In this document: positions 29,342 through 39,642 of the stretch, in pieces | Position numbering within the stretch: position 1 is the first letter of the stretch | Layout of the letters: each line of letters opens with the position of its first letter | Origin: Gemmiger sp. An87 | GTDB lineage: Bacteria > Bacillota > Clostridia > Oscillospirales > Ruminococcaceae | Direction of reading: 5' to 3' | Assembly: GCF_002159185.1 (NCBI RefSeq) | Contig: NZ_NFHD01000004.1 | Location: forward strand, 99,427-163,426 | DNA: 64,000 bases | The notes under the pieces: model-generated | Databases searched by the model: none | What the model saw: only the letters and a program-made list of their open reading frames with translations | Told to the model about the DNA's origin: nothing | Position numbers and translations under genes: made by a program

Positions 29342-29566
29342 ATGGATGATGTATTGGTTTCGTTGATGTATCTTGTGCCCACCATTGCCATTTGGGCAAT
29401 CAAGATGCTGATCTTGTATTTTATCCTGAAAAAAGCCTTCTACCGGGCGCTGGTGAAATTCCACGACACCCACGGCTTCTCCTCCTTCTGTGAGGAACCG
29501 GAGGAGACATACTCCCCTACCCCTGAGGAGATTGCTCCTGAGGAGCTCCCCGGTCAGGCCCAATAA
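29342..29566 (+). CDS. Small membrane-anchored protein, unknown
   Basis: A 74-residue protein with one or two N-terminal hydrophobic segments (about 3-30), a basic juxtamembrane stretch (KKAFYRALVKF) and an acidic, Pro/Glu-rich tail (about 50-74). AAGGAGG at about 29329-29335 is an excellent ribosome site. It follows the 55-residue gene and ends at a bidirectional terminator. The function is unknown; the layout suggests a small membrane regulator or complex subunit. Confidence 0.65.
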   Translation: MDDVLVSLMYLVPTIAIWAIKMLILYFILKKAFYRALVKFHDTHGFSSFCEEPEETYSPTPEEIAPEELPGQAQ

Positions 29567-29575
29567 ACAAGACAA

Positions 29576-29620
29576 ACAGCCCCTGACGCTGTACGATGCA
29601 GCGCCAGGGGCTGTTTTCTT
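29576..29620. terminator. Bidirectional terminator between small genes and addA
   Basis: A long hairpin pairs 29576-29585 (ACAGCCCCTG) with 29605-29614 and an inner CGCTG with CAGCG. T-rich runs lie on both sides. Confidence 0.85.
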
Positions 29621-29621
29621 T

Positions 29622-32600
29622 TTATTCCGCTTCCGGCGGCACGTCGATCTCCCTGCCCAGCGAAAAGCTGTAGAGGGTCATTTTGGTGAGCGGTTTTGCA
29701 AACCGGCGGCGGATGGCCGCCGCATAAAGCAGCAGCTGGGGCCGGTAGGCGGCCAGAAACTGCTCCGGCGTTTTGTGCCGGTCGGTCTTGTAGTCCACCA
29801 GCTCCAGATGGTCCTCGAATTCCAGGATCACGTCCGCCACACCCTGCACCAGCACCTGGGCCGCGCCGTAATCCGCCGCCTTGTCCACAGCGGCCCGGGC
29901 GGCGGGCTGGGCGGTGATGAACTCGTATTCCCGCAGAACCCGCTGCGCGGACTGCATCCGGGCGAACAACGGCCCGGCAAAGAACTGCCGCAGCTTGGCA
30001 AAGTCCATCTTGTCGTAGAGGGTCTCGTCCAGCAGCTTTGCCTCCACCTGCCGCTTTGCCTCCCCTTCCGGGTCGGCGGCCGCGGCGGCCAGGTCCGCAT
30101 GCTGCAAAAAGGCGTGGAGGGCGGTGCCCTTTTCGGCGGCGGTCAGGCCCTCCTTATACAGGAAGCCGGGCCGCTCCAGGATCGGGTCCTGGGCCTCGTG
30201 GGTGAGGGCGGTCACACTGACCTTGGCGGGCACCTGGGTCAGCGCCGCAGCCGGGTACTGCCAGGCAAAGCGGCTGCGCACCGCCTCCAGCAGCGTTTCG
30301 TCCGGCGCGCCCTCCGGCAGCCGCACCGGGCAGGCGGGGGCGGGCTCGGTGAATTCGTCCGCCTCCAGGCTCACGGTGAACCGGTCCGCCAGCTCCTTTT
30401 CGCTCACCGGGGGCTGGGGCAGCACCTCCACCTCCAGCTGGCGGCAGAAGCTCTGGGCCTTGGGGTGGGCCATAGCGGCCTGCATCACCCACTCGCCCCG
30501 GCTGGCGCAGTGCTCCAGCAGATACGGCTCCGGCGCGCCGGAGAAGATGCGCAGGGCCAGCTTCTGGGCCAGCTTCAGCGCGTTCTTGGTGGCCATGGTC
30601 ATGACCAGCTTGTCCCGCGCCCGGGTGAAGGCCACATACAGCACCCGCATCTCCTCGCTCAGGCCCTCCTGGGCAAGGGCGGACTGCACCGCCCGGTAGG
30701 GAGCGGTCACGTAGGTGCCGCCCTGCCCGGCCCGCAGGGTCAGGCCAATGCCCAGCTGGGGATGGAACACCGCCGCGGCCCGCAGGTCTTCTTTATTGAA
30801 CTCCCGGCCCAGATCGGCGGCGAAGACCACCGGGAACTCCAGCCCCTTGGACCGGTGCACCGTCATGATGGTCACGCAGCCGGGACGGCTCTGGCCCTGC
30901 TCCGGGCCGGGCACGCCGTCCCCCGCCAGGGCCGCGTCCATGGCCCGCACCACACCGGCCAGGCCGTGGCCGCCGCAGCCGGAGGCAAAGGCGGCAAACT
31001 GGCGCAGGTTCTCCCGCCGGGCGCTGCCGTCCGGCATGGCGCCCGCCGCGGCAAGACAGCCGGTGCGGGCAAAGATCTCCTCCATCAGCCGGTCCACCGG
31101 CATGGTCTGGCTGAGCTGGCGCAGGGTGTGCAGCCACTGGCCGAAGGCCTTCACTTTTTCGTCCTCGCTGGCCATCACCGCGCCGTAAAAGCTGCCGTTT
31201 TTGCGGCCAAGGCGCAGGTTCACCAGATCGTCCGGGGTGAAGCCGCCCATGCCGCTGAGCATCACCGCCGCCAGGTGCACGTCCTGGGCGGGGTTATCCA
31301 GCACCCGCAGCAGGCTCGCCACCGGGCGGATCTCCGGCGCGTCCAGCAGGTTCTCGGCCCGGTCCACATACACCGGGATGCCCTCCGCCTCCAGCTGGGC
31401 GGCGTAGTCCCCGAAGGCGCTCCGGCTGCGCAGCAGGATGCAGAAGTCCTCGTACCGGGGCAGCCGGGGGCCGGTCTCGCCCCGCACGGTAAAGCCGCTG
31501 GCCGGGTCCATCAGCTGACGGATGCGCCGGGCGATGTACTCCGCGTCGCCCGCCGGGCGCTCGCTCTGCACCAGCCGGAACTCGCAGTCGCCAGCGTAGC
31601 CGCCGTAATTTTCCTGATCTCCCAGGCCGGGCACCAGCCGCTCGCCGGGGCCGTAGTCCACGCCGCCCAGCTTTCGGCTCATCAGGGGGGTGAACAGGGC
31701 ATTCACCCCGCCGATCACCCCCGGCGCACTGCGGAAGTTGGCGTCCAGAAACAGCTTCTGGGGGCCGGGGGCGCCGTATTCCACAAACCGGTCCAGCTTC
31801 TGTTGAAAGATGGTGGGGTCCGCCTGGCGGAACCGATAGATGCTCTGCTTCAGATCGCCCACAAAGAACAGGTTGGAGCCGTCCGGCCGGGCCAGGCAGT
31901 GATAGAGGGTGTCCTGCAAGGCGTTGGTGTCCTGGTATTCGTCCACCATCACCTGCTCGAACTGCTCGCTCAGCTGGGCCGCCAGCGGGGTGGGGGTGCC
32001 GTCCTCGTTTTGTAGCAGCTGCAACGCCAGCTGCTCCACGTCGCTGAATTCCAGCATCTTTTCCTCCAGCTTGGCCTGATAGAACCGCTGATTGAATTCC
32101 CGCTCGGCCCGGGCCAGCGCCCGCACCAGCGGAGCAGCGGTGCGCCGGTCCTGCAAAAACTCCTCCTCGCTGCAGAGGAAAACCGTCTCCTGCAAGCGCT
32201 TGAGGGTGTCCTTCAACAAATCCCGCCGGTCCTTGATGCGGGTCATGGCCTCGCTGGAATGGCCCCGCACCGCCTTTAATCTGGCATAGCTCAGCGAGCG
32301 GCTGGCCTCGCACATAGCATCCCAAGGCTGGGAGTCGATGGCGTCCAGCAGCGCATCCACCGCCGTCTCGTCTGATTCCAGCGCCGGGCGGTAGGCCTCA
32401 TCGATGGCCGGGTCGTTTGCCAAATCCTCCAGGTTCTGGGCCGCCAGCTCCCGAGCGCAGAGAGCCGCCCGCCTCGCCTCGGTGCGCAGGGTCTGGCCCC
32501 AGCGGGTGTCGTCCAGCGGCGCGTCCTCCTCCCACTGGGCGCAGAAGGCCTCCAGCACCTTCTCCGGCCGGGGCATGCTGCTGAGAAAGTCGTGCAGCTG

Positions 32601-33125
32601 CTCCACCACCCGGCTGGCCATGGCGTCGCTGCGGCCCTTGCCGTACAGGTCCGCGAAGGCGCAGAAATCCGGGTCATTGTAGGCGTTTTCCAGTGCGTCC
32701 GCCAGTGCCTGACGGCGCAGCTGGGCCAGCTGGGGACCGTCGGCGGTAGTGAAGTCCGCCGGGATGTCCAATGCGCTGAAGTGGGTTTTCAAAAGCTGCA
32801 GGCAGTAGGAGTCGATGGTGCAGATGGGCGCGCGCTGCAGCAGCATCCGCTGGCGGCGCAGATGGCCCGAACCGGGGCGCTTTGTCAGCTCGGCGGAAAG
32901 GCGCTGGGCCAGCTTTGCCCGCAGGCTGGCCGCCGCCGCCCGGGTGAAGGTGACAATGAGCAGCCGGTCCGCGTCCACCGGGTTTTCCTCCCGGCAGAGG
33001 ATGCGCACCGCCCGCTCCACCAGCACGGCGGTTTTGCCGCTGCCCGCGGCGGCGCTGACCAGCAGGGCGCTGCCGGTGTGGTCGATGGCCCGGCTCTGCT
33101 GGGGGGTAAATTTGATGGTTGCCAT
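29622..33125 (-). CDS. addA: AddA helicase-nuclease subunit
   Basis: The 1167-residue UvrD-type protein begins with FTPQQSRAI (Q motif) and VSAAAGSGKTAVLV (Walker A), then VDEYQDTN (Walker B), LKQSIYRFRQADP, VMTVHRSKGLEFPVVF, VLYVAFTRARDKL, and a C-terminal RecB-like nuclease with LVDYKTDRHK. With AddB it processes double-strand breaks up to a Chi site for RecA loading. It lies 18 bases after addB. Length agrees with the family. Confidence 0.96.
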   Translation of the reverse strand: MATIKFTPQQSRAIDHTGSALLVSAAAGSGKTAVLVERAVRILCREENPVDADRLLIVTFTRAAAASLRAKLAQRLSAELTKRPGSGHLRRQRMLLQRAPICTIDSYCLQLLKTHFSALDIPADFTTADGPQLAQLRRQALADALENAYNDPDFCAFADLYGKGRSDAMASRVVEQLHDFLSSMPRPEKVLEAFCAQWEEDAPLDDTRWGQTLRTEARRAALCARELAAQNLEDLANDPAIDEAYRPALESDETAVDALLDAIDSQPWDAMCEASRSLSYARLKAVRGHSSEAMTRIKDRRDLLKDTLKRLQETVFLCSEEEFLQDRRTAAPLVRALARAEREFNQRFYQAKLEEKMLEFSDVEQLALQLLQNEDGTPTPLAAQLSEQFEQVMVDEYQDTNALQDTLYHCLARPDGSNLFFVGDLKQSIYRFRQADPTIFQQKLDRFVEYGAPGPQKLFLDANFRSAPGVIGGVNALFTPLMSRKLGGVDYGPGERLVPGLGDQENYGGYAGDCEFRLVQSERPAGDAEYIARRIRQLMDPASGFTVRGETGPRLPRYEDFCILLRSRSAFGDYAAQLEAEGIPVYVDRAENLLDAPEIRPVASLLRVLDNPAQDVHLAAVMLSGMGGFTPDDLVNLRLGRKNGSFYGAVMASEDEKVKAFGQWLHTLRQLSQTMPVDRLMEEIFARTGCLAAAGAMPDGSARRENLRQFAAFASGCGGHGLAGVVRAMDAALAGDGVPGPEQGQSRPGCVTIMTVHRSKGLEFPVVFAADLGREFNKEDLRAAAVFHPQLGIGLTLRAGQGGTYVTAPYRAVQSALAQEGLSEEMRVLYVAFTRARDKLVMTMATKNALKLAQKLALRIFSGAPEPYLLEHCASRGEWVMQAAMAHPKAQSFCRQLEVEVLPQPPVSEKELADRFTVSLEADEFTEPAPACPVRLPEGAPDETLLEAVRSRFAWQYPAAALTQVPAKVSVTALTHEAQDPILERPGFLYKEGLTAAEKGTALHAFLQHADLAAAAADPEGEAKRQVEAKLLDETLYDKMDFAKLRQFFAGPLFARMQSAQRVLREYEFITAQPAARAAVDKAADYGAAQVLVQGVADVILEFEDHLELVDYKTDRHKTPEQFLAAYRPQLLLYAAAIRRRFAKPLTKMTLYSFSLGREIDVPPEAE

Positions 33126-33143
33126 AGATTGCCGGTCCTCCTT

Positions 33144-36100
33144 TTAGTCGTCCTCGTGGCCGCAGACACTGCGGTAATCACAGTATTTGCAATTCGTTTC
33201 CTTGCGTTTGCCGTGGCCGATGGGCTCGGCGGCCACCTGCCCGGCATAAAGCCGCTCGGCCATCTGGACCACCAGGCCGTCCAGCTCCTGTCGGAGCCCG
33301 TCCAGAGTCTCCAGGCTGGCCAGCGCCGGGCCCGGCTTAGGAGTGCCGTCCTTGTCGAACTTGAAGGGCACGAACAGGCCCTTGCGCTCCCGGTCCATGG
33401 CGTCGATGACAGCGTATTCGTCCGCCACCAGGCCCTCCACCTTGTATTCCAGACCCTTGGCCGCCTGCTGGCGGCTGCCCCGGGTGGGGGCCGGGTCGGC
33501 CATCAGGTAGAGCACGCCCGCCGGGGCCGGGTCGGCAAACTGCTGCCCACCGTTGCGGGTGAGAGTGAACAGGTACACCAGCATCTGACAGTTGAGGCCG
33601 TTCTTCACGTCCTCCAGCAAAAACTCCTTGCTGCCGGTCTTGTAGTCCACCACCCGCAGCCAGGTGCTGCCGTTTTTCTCAAAGGCGTCCACCCGGTCGA
33701 TCTTGCCCACCATGCGCACCGTCTCGCCGGTGGAGGTGGTGAGCACCACCGGGGGCACGTCCTCCGGGCTTGTGCCGATGCCCTTTTCAAAGGCCACCGG
33801 CACAAAGCTGCCCTGCCGCTGCTCCGCCTGGATATACAAAAGCAGGCTGGCGGCGCTCTTTTTCAGCCGCTCCACCAGATAACCAAACCGCCGGGCCTGG
33901 CCGGGCATGTTCTCCTGCACATATTCCTCTGCGATGGCGGCGGCCAGGGCCTTCACCTGCTCCTCGCTCAGGTCCACAAAGCCCTCGCCCGCCCGGCGCA
34001 GCGCCTGCTCCAGGATATAGTGGACCAGATTGCCGCTCTGGTCGGCGGTAAGTGCCGCCTGCTTGCGGGGCTTTGCGCCCAGCACATATTCCAGAAAATA
34101 GGCAAAGGGGCAGGAATAGTACCGCTCCATTCGGCTGGGGGTGAGCCACAGCTCCCGGCCCAGCAGCTGCTTCATGGCGGCGGTGTTGTGCACCGCAAAG
34201 GGCTCGGCCCCCGCCGCCTGCTTCACCGGCTTCAGCAGCTTGCCCTGCTCGGTCTCGTCCCGGTATTCCGAAAGGCTTTGGAAAAGGGCCGCAGTCTCAC
34301 CGCTTTCCGCATCCCAGCTTTGGCCCAGCAGGTCCAGCGCCATGGCCGGGGTGGCGGCCAGGTCCGCCCGCTCCAGCGCCGGTTCCTTTGGCGTAAAGCA
34401 CTCGATCACCGGCGCAAGGGCACTGGTCACCGGCATGGCGGCGCTGCCCGCCGCCCAGCTGAGCCACAGGCCTTTCGCCGGGGCGGTGAGAGCCTTGTAA
34501 AAGCACACCTGCTCCCGGATGGCCCGGTTCTCGAAGCAGTCCGGCATTTCCACGCCCTGACGCATCAGGCTTTCCCGCTCGGCGTGAGTGAGCAAACCCT
34601 TATCGCCGGGGGCCTTGGGGAACTCGCCCTCGGCGAGACCCAGCACAAAGCACCAGTCCGGGTTATCCAGCCGCATCCGGCCCGCAGTGGTAAAGATCAC
34701 CTGGTCCAGCGTCTGGGGAATGTGGCCAAGATCCGTGCTGCGCACCAGCAGCTCGAACAGGTCCGCCAGCTCGGCGGCGGGCAGCACCTCCTCGCCCAGC
34801 AGCAGGGCCATCTGGTTTAAAAGGTCCGCCGTCAGGTTCCACACCCGCACCGTCTCGCTGGCGGCGGGGATGCCCTCGCTGGCTTTCAGCTCGGCGCACA
34901 TTAGTCCCATGGCCTCCTCGCCGCCCAGTGACTGCATCCGTTTATACAGCGCGGCGCAGACCTGAGAGGCGGGCAGGTCCTTGCAGCGGGCGGCAAAGCC
35001 GTCCAGCTCGCTCACCAGGAAGGCCCGGGCCTCTTCGGCCAGAGCCAGCTGCTCCTCCTGTTCCTTCTTCGCCTTTTCTGAAAGAGTATTGGCCCCGAAG
35101 CCTGCGGGCGACAGGGTGAAGGGCTGCCGCCACTGGGCGGCGGAAAGCTGCCAGGTATAGGCGTAATTTTCCAGCGCGCAGAGCTGGGGCTCGGTGAGAC
35201 TGGTCAGGCCGGTTTTGGCCACGGCCAGCAGATTGTCGGTACACAGGCCCCGGCGCAAAAGAGCCAGCAGCGCCCGCACCAGCCGCACCGGGGCGGCGTG
35301 CTCGGCGGTGGTGGCCTTGTCGCAGAAGAGCGGAATACCCGCCAGCCGGAACTCGTACCGGATGGGGGCCAGATAGTTCTCACTGTCCCGGCAGATGACC
35401 GCCATCTTGCCGTAGGGCACTCCCTGCCGGGCCAGGGCCTGGATGGCCGCCGCCACCTGCTTGGCCTCGTCCGCCCGGGTGGGGGCCTGCCAGAGGGTGA
35501 GCTGGGCTTCGCTGGCGGGGGCCGGGTCCTCCAATTGGCCGGAAAGCAGCCGGTTCAGCCGGGCAAGGTCCGGCGCTTCGCTGTGGCGGAAGTCGGTGTC
35601 CAGCACCAGGGGCGCGGCCACCGGCACGCTGTTTTTGCGGGCCAGCTGGCGCAGGGCTGCCGCCAGCTGCTTGGCTCCGCTGAACAGGCCGAGGCCCCCT
35701 TCGTAGTCCTCCAGTCCGTCGCAGCAAAGGGCCACCGTCACATCCTCGGCCATGGTGAGCATGGCCTCCAGCAGGCGGCGCTTGGGGGCGTTGAAGGTAT
35801 CGAATTCGTCGATAAACACCGCGCGTCCGGCGAAGAAGTCCGGCTGCAGCGCTTTGGCCGCCGCCAGCACCCGGTCGCCCGGGTCCATGGCCGAGCCCTC
35901 CAGCAATGCCTCGTAGGCGGCGAAGATACCCGCCAGCTCGCCCAGCTTACGACTGCTGTGACCGGTGTTTTTGGCCAATTCTTCCAACTGCCGGGGACTG
36001 AGACCGGCGCTCTTGAATTCGTCCAGGGTCTCGGCGCATTTTTCGCAGAAGGCCGCGCTGCGCCGGTGGCGGCTGTAATACACCAGATTCGGCCCCATGG

Positions 36101-36392
36101 ATTGCAGCGCCCGGCGCACCAGCACCGCCCGGCCCGCGTCGGTGAGGGTACGCACCGCCGCGCCGCCGTAGGCCTGCAGGATATCCTCTGCCAGGCTGGT
36201 GAAGCTGTAGCTGGTCACATAGCCGGACAGCTCGTCCCCCAGCAGCTGATACAGCCGCCCCTCGGTGGAGGAGGTGAACTGCTCGGGCACGATGAGCACG
36301 CTCTTTTCCCCTGCCAGCGCCCGGGTGCGGATGGTTTGTAACAAATGGCTCGACTTGCCGCTGCCGGACACTCCCAGCACCAGATGCAGCAT
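33144..36392 (-). CDS. addB: AddB helicase-nuclease subunit
   Basis: The 1082-residue partner of AddA begins HLVLGVSGSGKSSHLL (Walker A). The C-terminal nuclease has VVDYKTGSKEF, and the iron-sulfur cysteines are YYSCPF plus the C-terminal C-x2-C-x5-C (NCKYCDYRSVCG). AddB supplies the second nuclease and recognises Chi. The ATG at 36392 is preceded by AAAGGGAGGG, better than an upstream in-frame start at 36458 that would precede the promoter's -10. addB-addA are co-transcribed from the promoter at 36426-36453. Confidence 0.95.
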   Translation of the reverse strand: MLHLVLGVSGSGKSSHLLQTIRTRALAGEKSVLIVPEQFTSSTEGRLYQLLGDELSGYVTSYSFTSLAEDILQAYGGAAVRTLTDAGRAVLVRRALQSMGPNLVYYSRHRRSAAFCEKCAETLDEFKSAGLSPRQLEELAKNTGHSSRKLGELAGIFAAYEALLEGSAMDPGDRVLAAAKALQPDFFAGRAVFIDEFDTFNAPKRRLLEAMLTMAEDVTVALCCDGLEDYEGGLGLFSGAKQLAAALRQLARKNSVPVAAPLVLDTDFRHSEAPDLARLNRLLSGQLEDPAPASEAQLTLWQAPTRADEAKQVAAAIQALARQGVPYGKMAVICRDSENYLAPIRYEFRLAGIPLFCDKATTAEHAAPVRLVRALLALLRRGLCTDNLLAVAKTGLTSLTEPQLCALENYAYTWQLSAAQWRQPFTLSPAGFGANTLSEKAKKEQEEQLALAEEARAFLVSELDGFAARCKDLPASQVCAALYKRMQSLGGEEAMGLMCAELKASEGIPAASETVRVWNLTADLLNQMALLLGEEVLPAAELADLFELLVRSTDLGHIPQTLDQVIFTTAGRMRLDNPDWCFVLGLAEGEFPKAPGDKGLLTHAERESLMRQGVEMPDCFENRAIREQVCFYKALTAPAKGLWLSWAAGSAAMPVTSALAPVIECFTPKEPALERADLAATPAMALDLLGQSWDAESGETAALFQSLSEYRDETEQGKLLKPVKQAAGAEPFAVHNTAAMKQLLGRELWLTPSRMERYYSCPFAYFLEYVLGAKPRKQAALTADQSGNLVHYILEQALRRAGEGFVDLSEEQVKALAAAIAEEYVQENMPGQARRFGYLVERLKKSAASLLLYIQAEQRQGSFVPVAFEKGIGTSPEDVPPVVLTTSTGETVRMVGKIDRVDAFEKNGSTWLRVVDYKTGSKEFLLEDVKNGLNCQMLVYLFTLTRNGGQQFADPAPAGVLYLMADPAPTRGSRQQAAKGLEYKVEGLVADEYAVIDAMDRERKGLFVPFKFDKDGTPKPGPALASLETLDGLRQELDGLVVQMAERLYAGQVAAEPIGHGKRKETNCKYCDYRSVCGHEDD

Positions 36393-36425
36393 GGCGATCC
36401 CTCCCTTTTGTGGTCTGTGCTTTTG

Positions 36426-36453
36426 ATTATAACACAGCGAACCTGTGCCGCAA
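36426..36453 (-). promoter_or_regulatory. addBA promoter
   Basis: On the minus strand TTGCGG (36453-36448) and TATAAT (36431-36426) are 16 bases apart. The -35 overlaps the T-run of the preceding terminator. Confidence 0.7.
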
Positions 36454-36490
36454 AACAAAAAGCGGGCGCTCCATGCCGGGAGCGCCCGCT
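36451..36490 (-). terminator. Terminator of the ilvD-BASS transcript
   Basis: A perfect 12-bp stem pairs 36461-36472 with 36479-36490, and on the minus strand TTTTGTTTTG follows. Confidence 0.9.
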
Positions 36491-36511
36491 GAACATATTG
36501 ATAAGGTAAGA

Positions 36512-37534
36512 TCAGGCAGTGGCGGTGGCGGCCTCCTGTGCGGGAACGGCAGCCTGCTCGGCCTTCTGGGCCTTCTTCTCCGCCATGGCAGCCATCAGGT
36601 TAGCCACGATGGAGCCGGAGATGTTGTGCCATACGCTGAACAGCGCGCCGGGAACGGTGGCCAGGGCCAGATCCGGGAAGACGGTGCCTGCCAGGCTGGT
36701 GGCCAGGCCGCTGTTCTGCATGCCAACTTCGATGGACAGAGCGTTGCACTTGGGATCGGACATGCCCAGCAGCTTGCCCACGCCATAGCCGCAGGCGTAG
36801 CCCAGAACGTTGTGCAGGATGACCACGCCCAGGATCAGCAGGCCGTTGGCGAAGAGCTTGGCCTGGTTGCCGGAAACCACGGCGCCCACGATGGTGACGA
36901 TGGCTGCCACGCTGACCAGAGGCAGAACCTCCACGGCGGCCTGGGTGAACTTGCCGAAGAACTTGTTGACCACAAAGCCCAGGGCGATGGGTACTACAAC
37001 CACCTGCACGATGCTCACGAACATGCTCATGGCATCCACGGAAACGGTCTCACGCAGGTACAGGTAGGTCAGCGCGGGAGTCATGAAGGGGGCCAGCACG
37101 GTGGAGCAGGCGGTCATGCCAACGCTCAGGGCAACGTCGCCCTTGGCCAGGAAGGTCATCACGTTGGAGGAGGTGCCGCCGGGGCAGGTGCCCACCAGCA
37201 TCACGCCAACCGCCAGCTCAGGGGGCAGGTTGAACAGCTTGATGAGCAGGAAGGCCAGGAACGGCATGATAACGAACTGGGCCGCGCAGCCCACCAGAAC
37301 GTCCTTCGGGCGGGTGAAGACCACCTTGAAGTCCTCCAGCTTGAGGGTCAGGCCCATGCCGAACATGACCACCATCAGCAGGTTGTTCACGGTGACCAGA
37401 CGGGTCACCACGTTCCAGTCCTTGCCCACCCACAAAAAGCTTTCGGGTACAAAGAAGGCCAGAGCGGCAACCGCCACCACGATGAAGGCCATGTACCGGC
37501 CCACAAATTTGCTTAGCTTTTTCAACGCGTTCAT
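36512..37534 (-). CDS. BASS-family (bile acid:sodium symporter/PanS-YocS type) transporter
   Basis: The 340-residue protein has about nine or ten membrane helices. GTCPGGTSSNVMTFLAKGD in helix 4 and EVGMQNSGLATSLA in helix 9 are the two crossover-region motifs of BASS proteins. Members move bile acids, pyruvate, ketopantoate and other organic acids, mostly with Na+. The C-terminus is an Ala/Glu/Lys cytoplasmic tail. AGGAGG precedes the ATG. It begins 69 bases after ilvD with no terminator between them, which places it under the ilvD T-box and hints at a branched-chain keto-acid or ketopantoate substrate. Confidence 0.88.
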   Translation of the reverse strand: MNALKKLSKFVGRYMAFIVVAVAALAFFVPESFLWVGKDWNVVTRLVTVNNLLMVVMFGMGLTLKLEDFKVVFTRPKDVLVGCAAQFVIMPFLAFLLIKLFNLPPELAVGVMLVGTCPGGTSSNVMTFLAKGDVALSVGMTACSTVLAPFMTPALTYLYLRETVSVDAMSMFVSIVQVVVVPIALGFVVNKFFGKFTQAAVEVLPLVSVAAIVTIVGAVVSGNQAKLFANGLLILGVVILHNVLGYACGYGVGKLLGMSDPKCNALSIEVGMQNSGLATSLAGTVFPDLALATVPGALFSVWHNISGSIVANLMAAMAEKKAQKAEQAAVPAQEAATATA

Positions 37535-37603
37535 TCTTTCGTTCCTCCTGTTGTTTCACACTCGATTTTGCAAAATTCCGCAAGAAATTATTGTCTCAAC
37601 GAA

Positions 37604-39262
37604 TTATTTGAGCACCGCGCCGGTGTTTGCGCTGCTCACCAGCTTTGCATAGCGGCCCAGCCAGCCGGTGGTGATGCGGGGGGCGGGGGCCTTCCAGTCT
37701 GCACGGCGGCGCTCCAGCTCCTCCTCGCTCACCTTCAGCTCCACCTTGCCGGCGGGGATGTCGATGGAGATGGTGTCGCCCTCCTCGATCAGGGCGATCT
37801 CGCCGCCCTGGGCGGCCTCCGGGCTCACATGGCCGATGGATGCGCCGCGGGATGCACCGGAGAAGCGGCCGTCAGTGATCAGGGCCACGGTCTTGTCCAG
37901 CTTCATGCCGGCCAGAGCACTGGTGGGGTTGAGCATCTCCCGCATGCCGGGGCCGCCCTTGGGGCCCTCATACCGGATGACCACCACGTCGCCGGGGTGG
38001 ATCTGGCCCGCGTAGATGGCGGCGATGGCCTCGTCCTCACTGTCGAACACTCGGGCCGGGCCCTCGTGCACCAGCATCTCGGGGGCAACGGCGCTGCGCT
38101 TGACCACGCAGCCGTCCTTTGCGATGTTGCCCCAGAGCACCGCGATGCCGCCGGTAGTGCTGTAGGGATTGTCCATGGGACGGATGGCGGAGGGGTCCCG
38201 GTTTTCGGCCCCGGCCAGGTTCTCGCCCAGGGTCTTGCCGGTGACGGTGGGCAGCTCGGTGTGGAGCAGGCCCGCGTCCGCCAGCTGCTTCATCACCGCC
38301 TGCACGCCGCCCGCGGCATACAGGTCCTCAATGTGGGTGGGGCCCGCCGGAGCCAGGTGGCAGAGGTTGGGAACCTTGGCGCTGACCGCGTTGATGGTGG
38401 CCAGGTCCATGGGAACGCCCGCCTCGTTGGCGATGGCCAGCAGATGCAGCACGCTGTTGGTGCTGCAGCCCAGGGCCATATCGGTGGCCAGGGCGTTTTC
38501 AAAAGCGGCGGGGGTGAGGATATCCCGGGGGCAGAGGTTCTGTTCCACCAGCTTCATCACCTGCATGCCCGCGTGCTTGGCCAGCTGGGTGCGGGCGGAG
38601 TAGACCGCCGGAATGGTTCCGTTGCCGGGCAGCGCCATACCGATGGCCTCGCTCAGGCAGTTCATGCTGTTGGCGGTGTACATGCCCGCGCAGCTGCCGC
38701 AGCCGGGGCAGGTGTTCTTGGTGAAGTCGTCCAAGGTGGCGTCGTCGATCAGGCCCGCCTTGTAGCTGCCCACCGCCTCGAACATCTGGGACAGGCTCAC
38801 CTTCCGCTGGCCCTGACGGCCCGCCAGCATGGGGCCGCCGCTCACCAGAATGGAGGGAATGTTCAGCCGGGCCGCGGCCATCAGCATGCCGGGCACGATC
38901 TTATCGCAGTTGGGCACCAGCACTAGGCCGTCGAAGCAATGGGCCAGGGCCATGGTCTCCACCGAGTCGGCAATCAGCTCGCGGCTGGGCAGCGAATATT
39001 TCATGCCGGTGTGCCCCATGGCGATGCCGTCGCACACGCCGATGGCCGGTACCAGAACCGGGGTGCCACCCGCCATGCGCACGCCGTCCTTCACCGCCTG
39101 GGCCAGCTTGTCCAGGTGGGAGTGGCCGGGCACGATCTCGCTGAAGGCGCTCACCACGCCGATGAGCGGCCGGTCCAGCTCCTCGTCAGTGTAGCCCAGT
39201 GCGTAGAACAGGCTGCGGTTGGGGGTGCGCTCGGCACCTTTTTTCACGTTGTCACTTCTCAT
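37604..39262 (-). CDS. ilvD: Dihydroxy-acid dehydratase
   Basis: The 552-residue Fe-S enzyme has the cluster ligands in [12 protein letters not shown] and [18 protein letters not shown], and GCSTNSVLH. It removes water from dihydroxy-isovalerate and dihydroxy-methylvalerate to give the keto acids for valine, leucine and isoleucine. ATG 39262 gives the normal [18 protein letters not shown] start, with AAGGGG upstream. A 340-base T-box leader precedes it. Other ilv genes are not in this window. Confidence 0.97.
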   Translation of the reverse strand: MRSDNVKKGAERTPNRSLFYALGYTDEELDRPLIGVVSAFSEIVPGHSHLDKLAQAVKDGVRMAGGTPVLVPAIGVCDGIAMGHTGMKYSLPSRELIADSVETMALAHCFDGLVLVPNCDKIVPGMLMAAARLNIPSILVSGGPMLAGRQGQRKVSLSQMFEAVGSYKAGLIDDATLDDFTKNTCPGCGSCAGMYTANSMNCLSEAIGMALPGNGTIPAVYSARTQLAKHAGMQVMKLVEQNLCPRDILTPAAFENALATDMALGCSTNSVLHLLAIANEAGVPMDLATINAVSAKVPNLCHLAPAGPTHIEDLYAAGGVQAVMKQLADAGLLHTELPTVTGKTLGENLAGAENRDPSAIRPMDNPYSTTGGIAVLWGNIAKDGCVVKRSAVAPEMLVHEGPARVFDSEDEAIAAIYAGQIHPGDVVVIRYEGPKGGPGMREMLNPTSALAGMKLDKTVALITDGRFSGASRGASIGHVSPEAAQGGEIALIEEGDTISIDIPAGKVELKVSEEELERRRADWKAPAPRITTGWLGRYAKLVSSANTGAVLK

Positions 39263-39290
39263 GGTTCCAAATCCCCTTTTTATCGTAAAA

Positions 39291-39636
39291 TCAAAATAAA
39301 AAAGCCTTTGTCTTTCGCACTCGAACTCGTTCGAATGCAAGAGACAAAGGCTTTTGAAAGCGCTCTGCGGTACCACTCTTGTTGCCCCGCCCAAACGGCG
39401 AAGCCACCTCATGCCCGGACTCCCCGGCTTTTTCTAGCCGGTTCTAACCAGACGGCGGGATAACGGTTGCCTTCCGTCCGCGTTTACTCGCGCCCCGAAG
39501 GGCCTTTCAGGCGGCAGCTCAGAGGTGATTTTTCTCCCGGCCTTGATCGCGCTGCCTCGCACCAACCGGCAGTTCTCTGGGCGCAGTACACAGGGTACTT
39601 TTCCTCTTCAATGCTTTTGCGTATTGAATTGTCGTT
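39291..39636 (-). promoter_or_regulatory. T-box leader, isoleucine (AUC) specifier
   Basis: Minus-strand landmarks in order: a stem I beginning near 39630 with AGAGAACTGCCGGTTGGTGCG-type sequence, a specifier bulge GAAAATCACC with ATC at 39529-39527, and the T-box AAGAGTGGTACCGC at about 39382-39369. The terminator then pairs 39342-39356 with 39297-39313 and ends in TTTTTTATTTTG. Uncharged tRNA-Ile would pair its anticodon with AUC and its CCA end with the T-box, favouring the antiterminator and switching on ilvD. Confidence 0.93.
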
Positions 39637-39642
39637 GTGATC

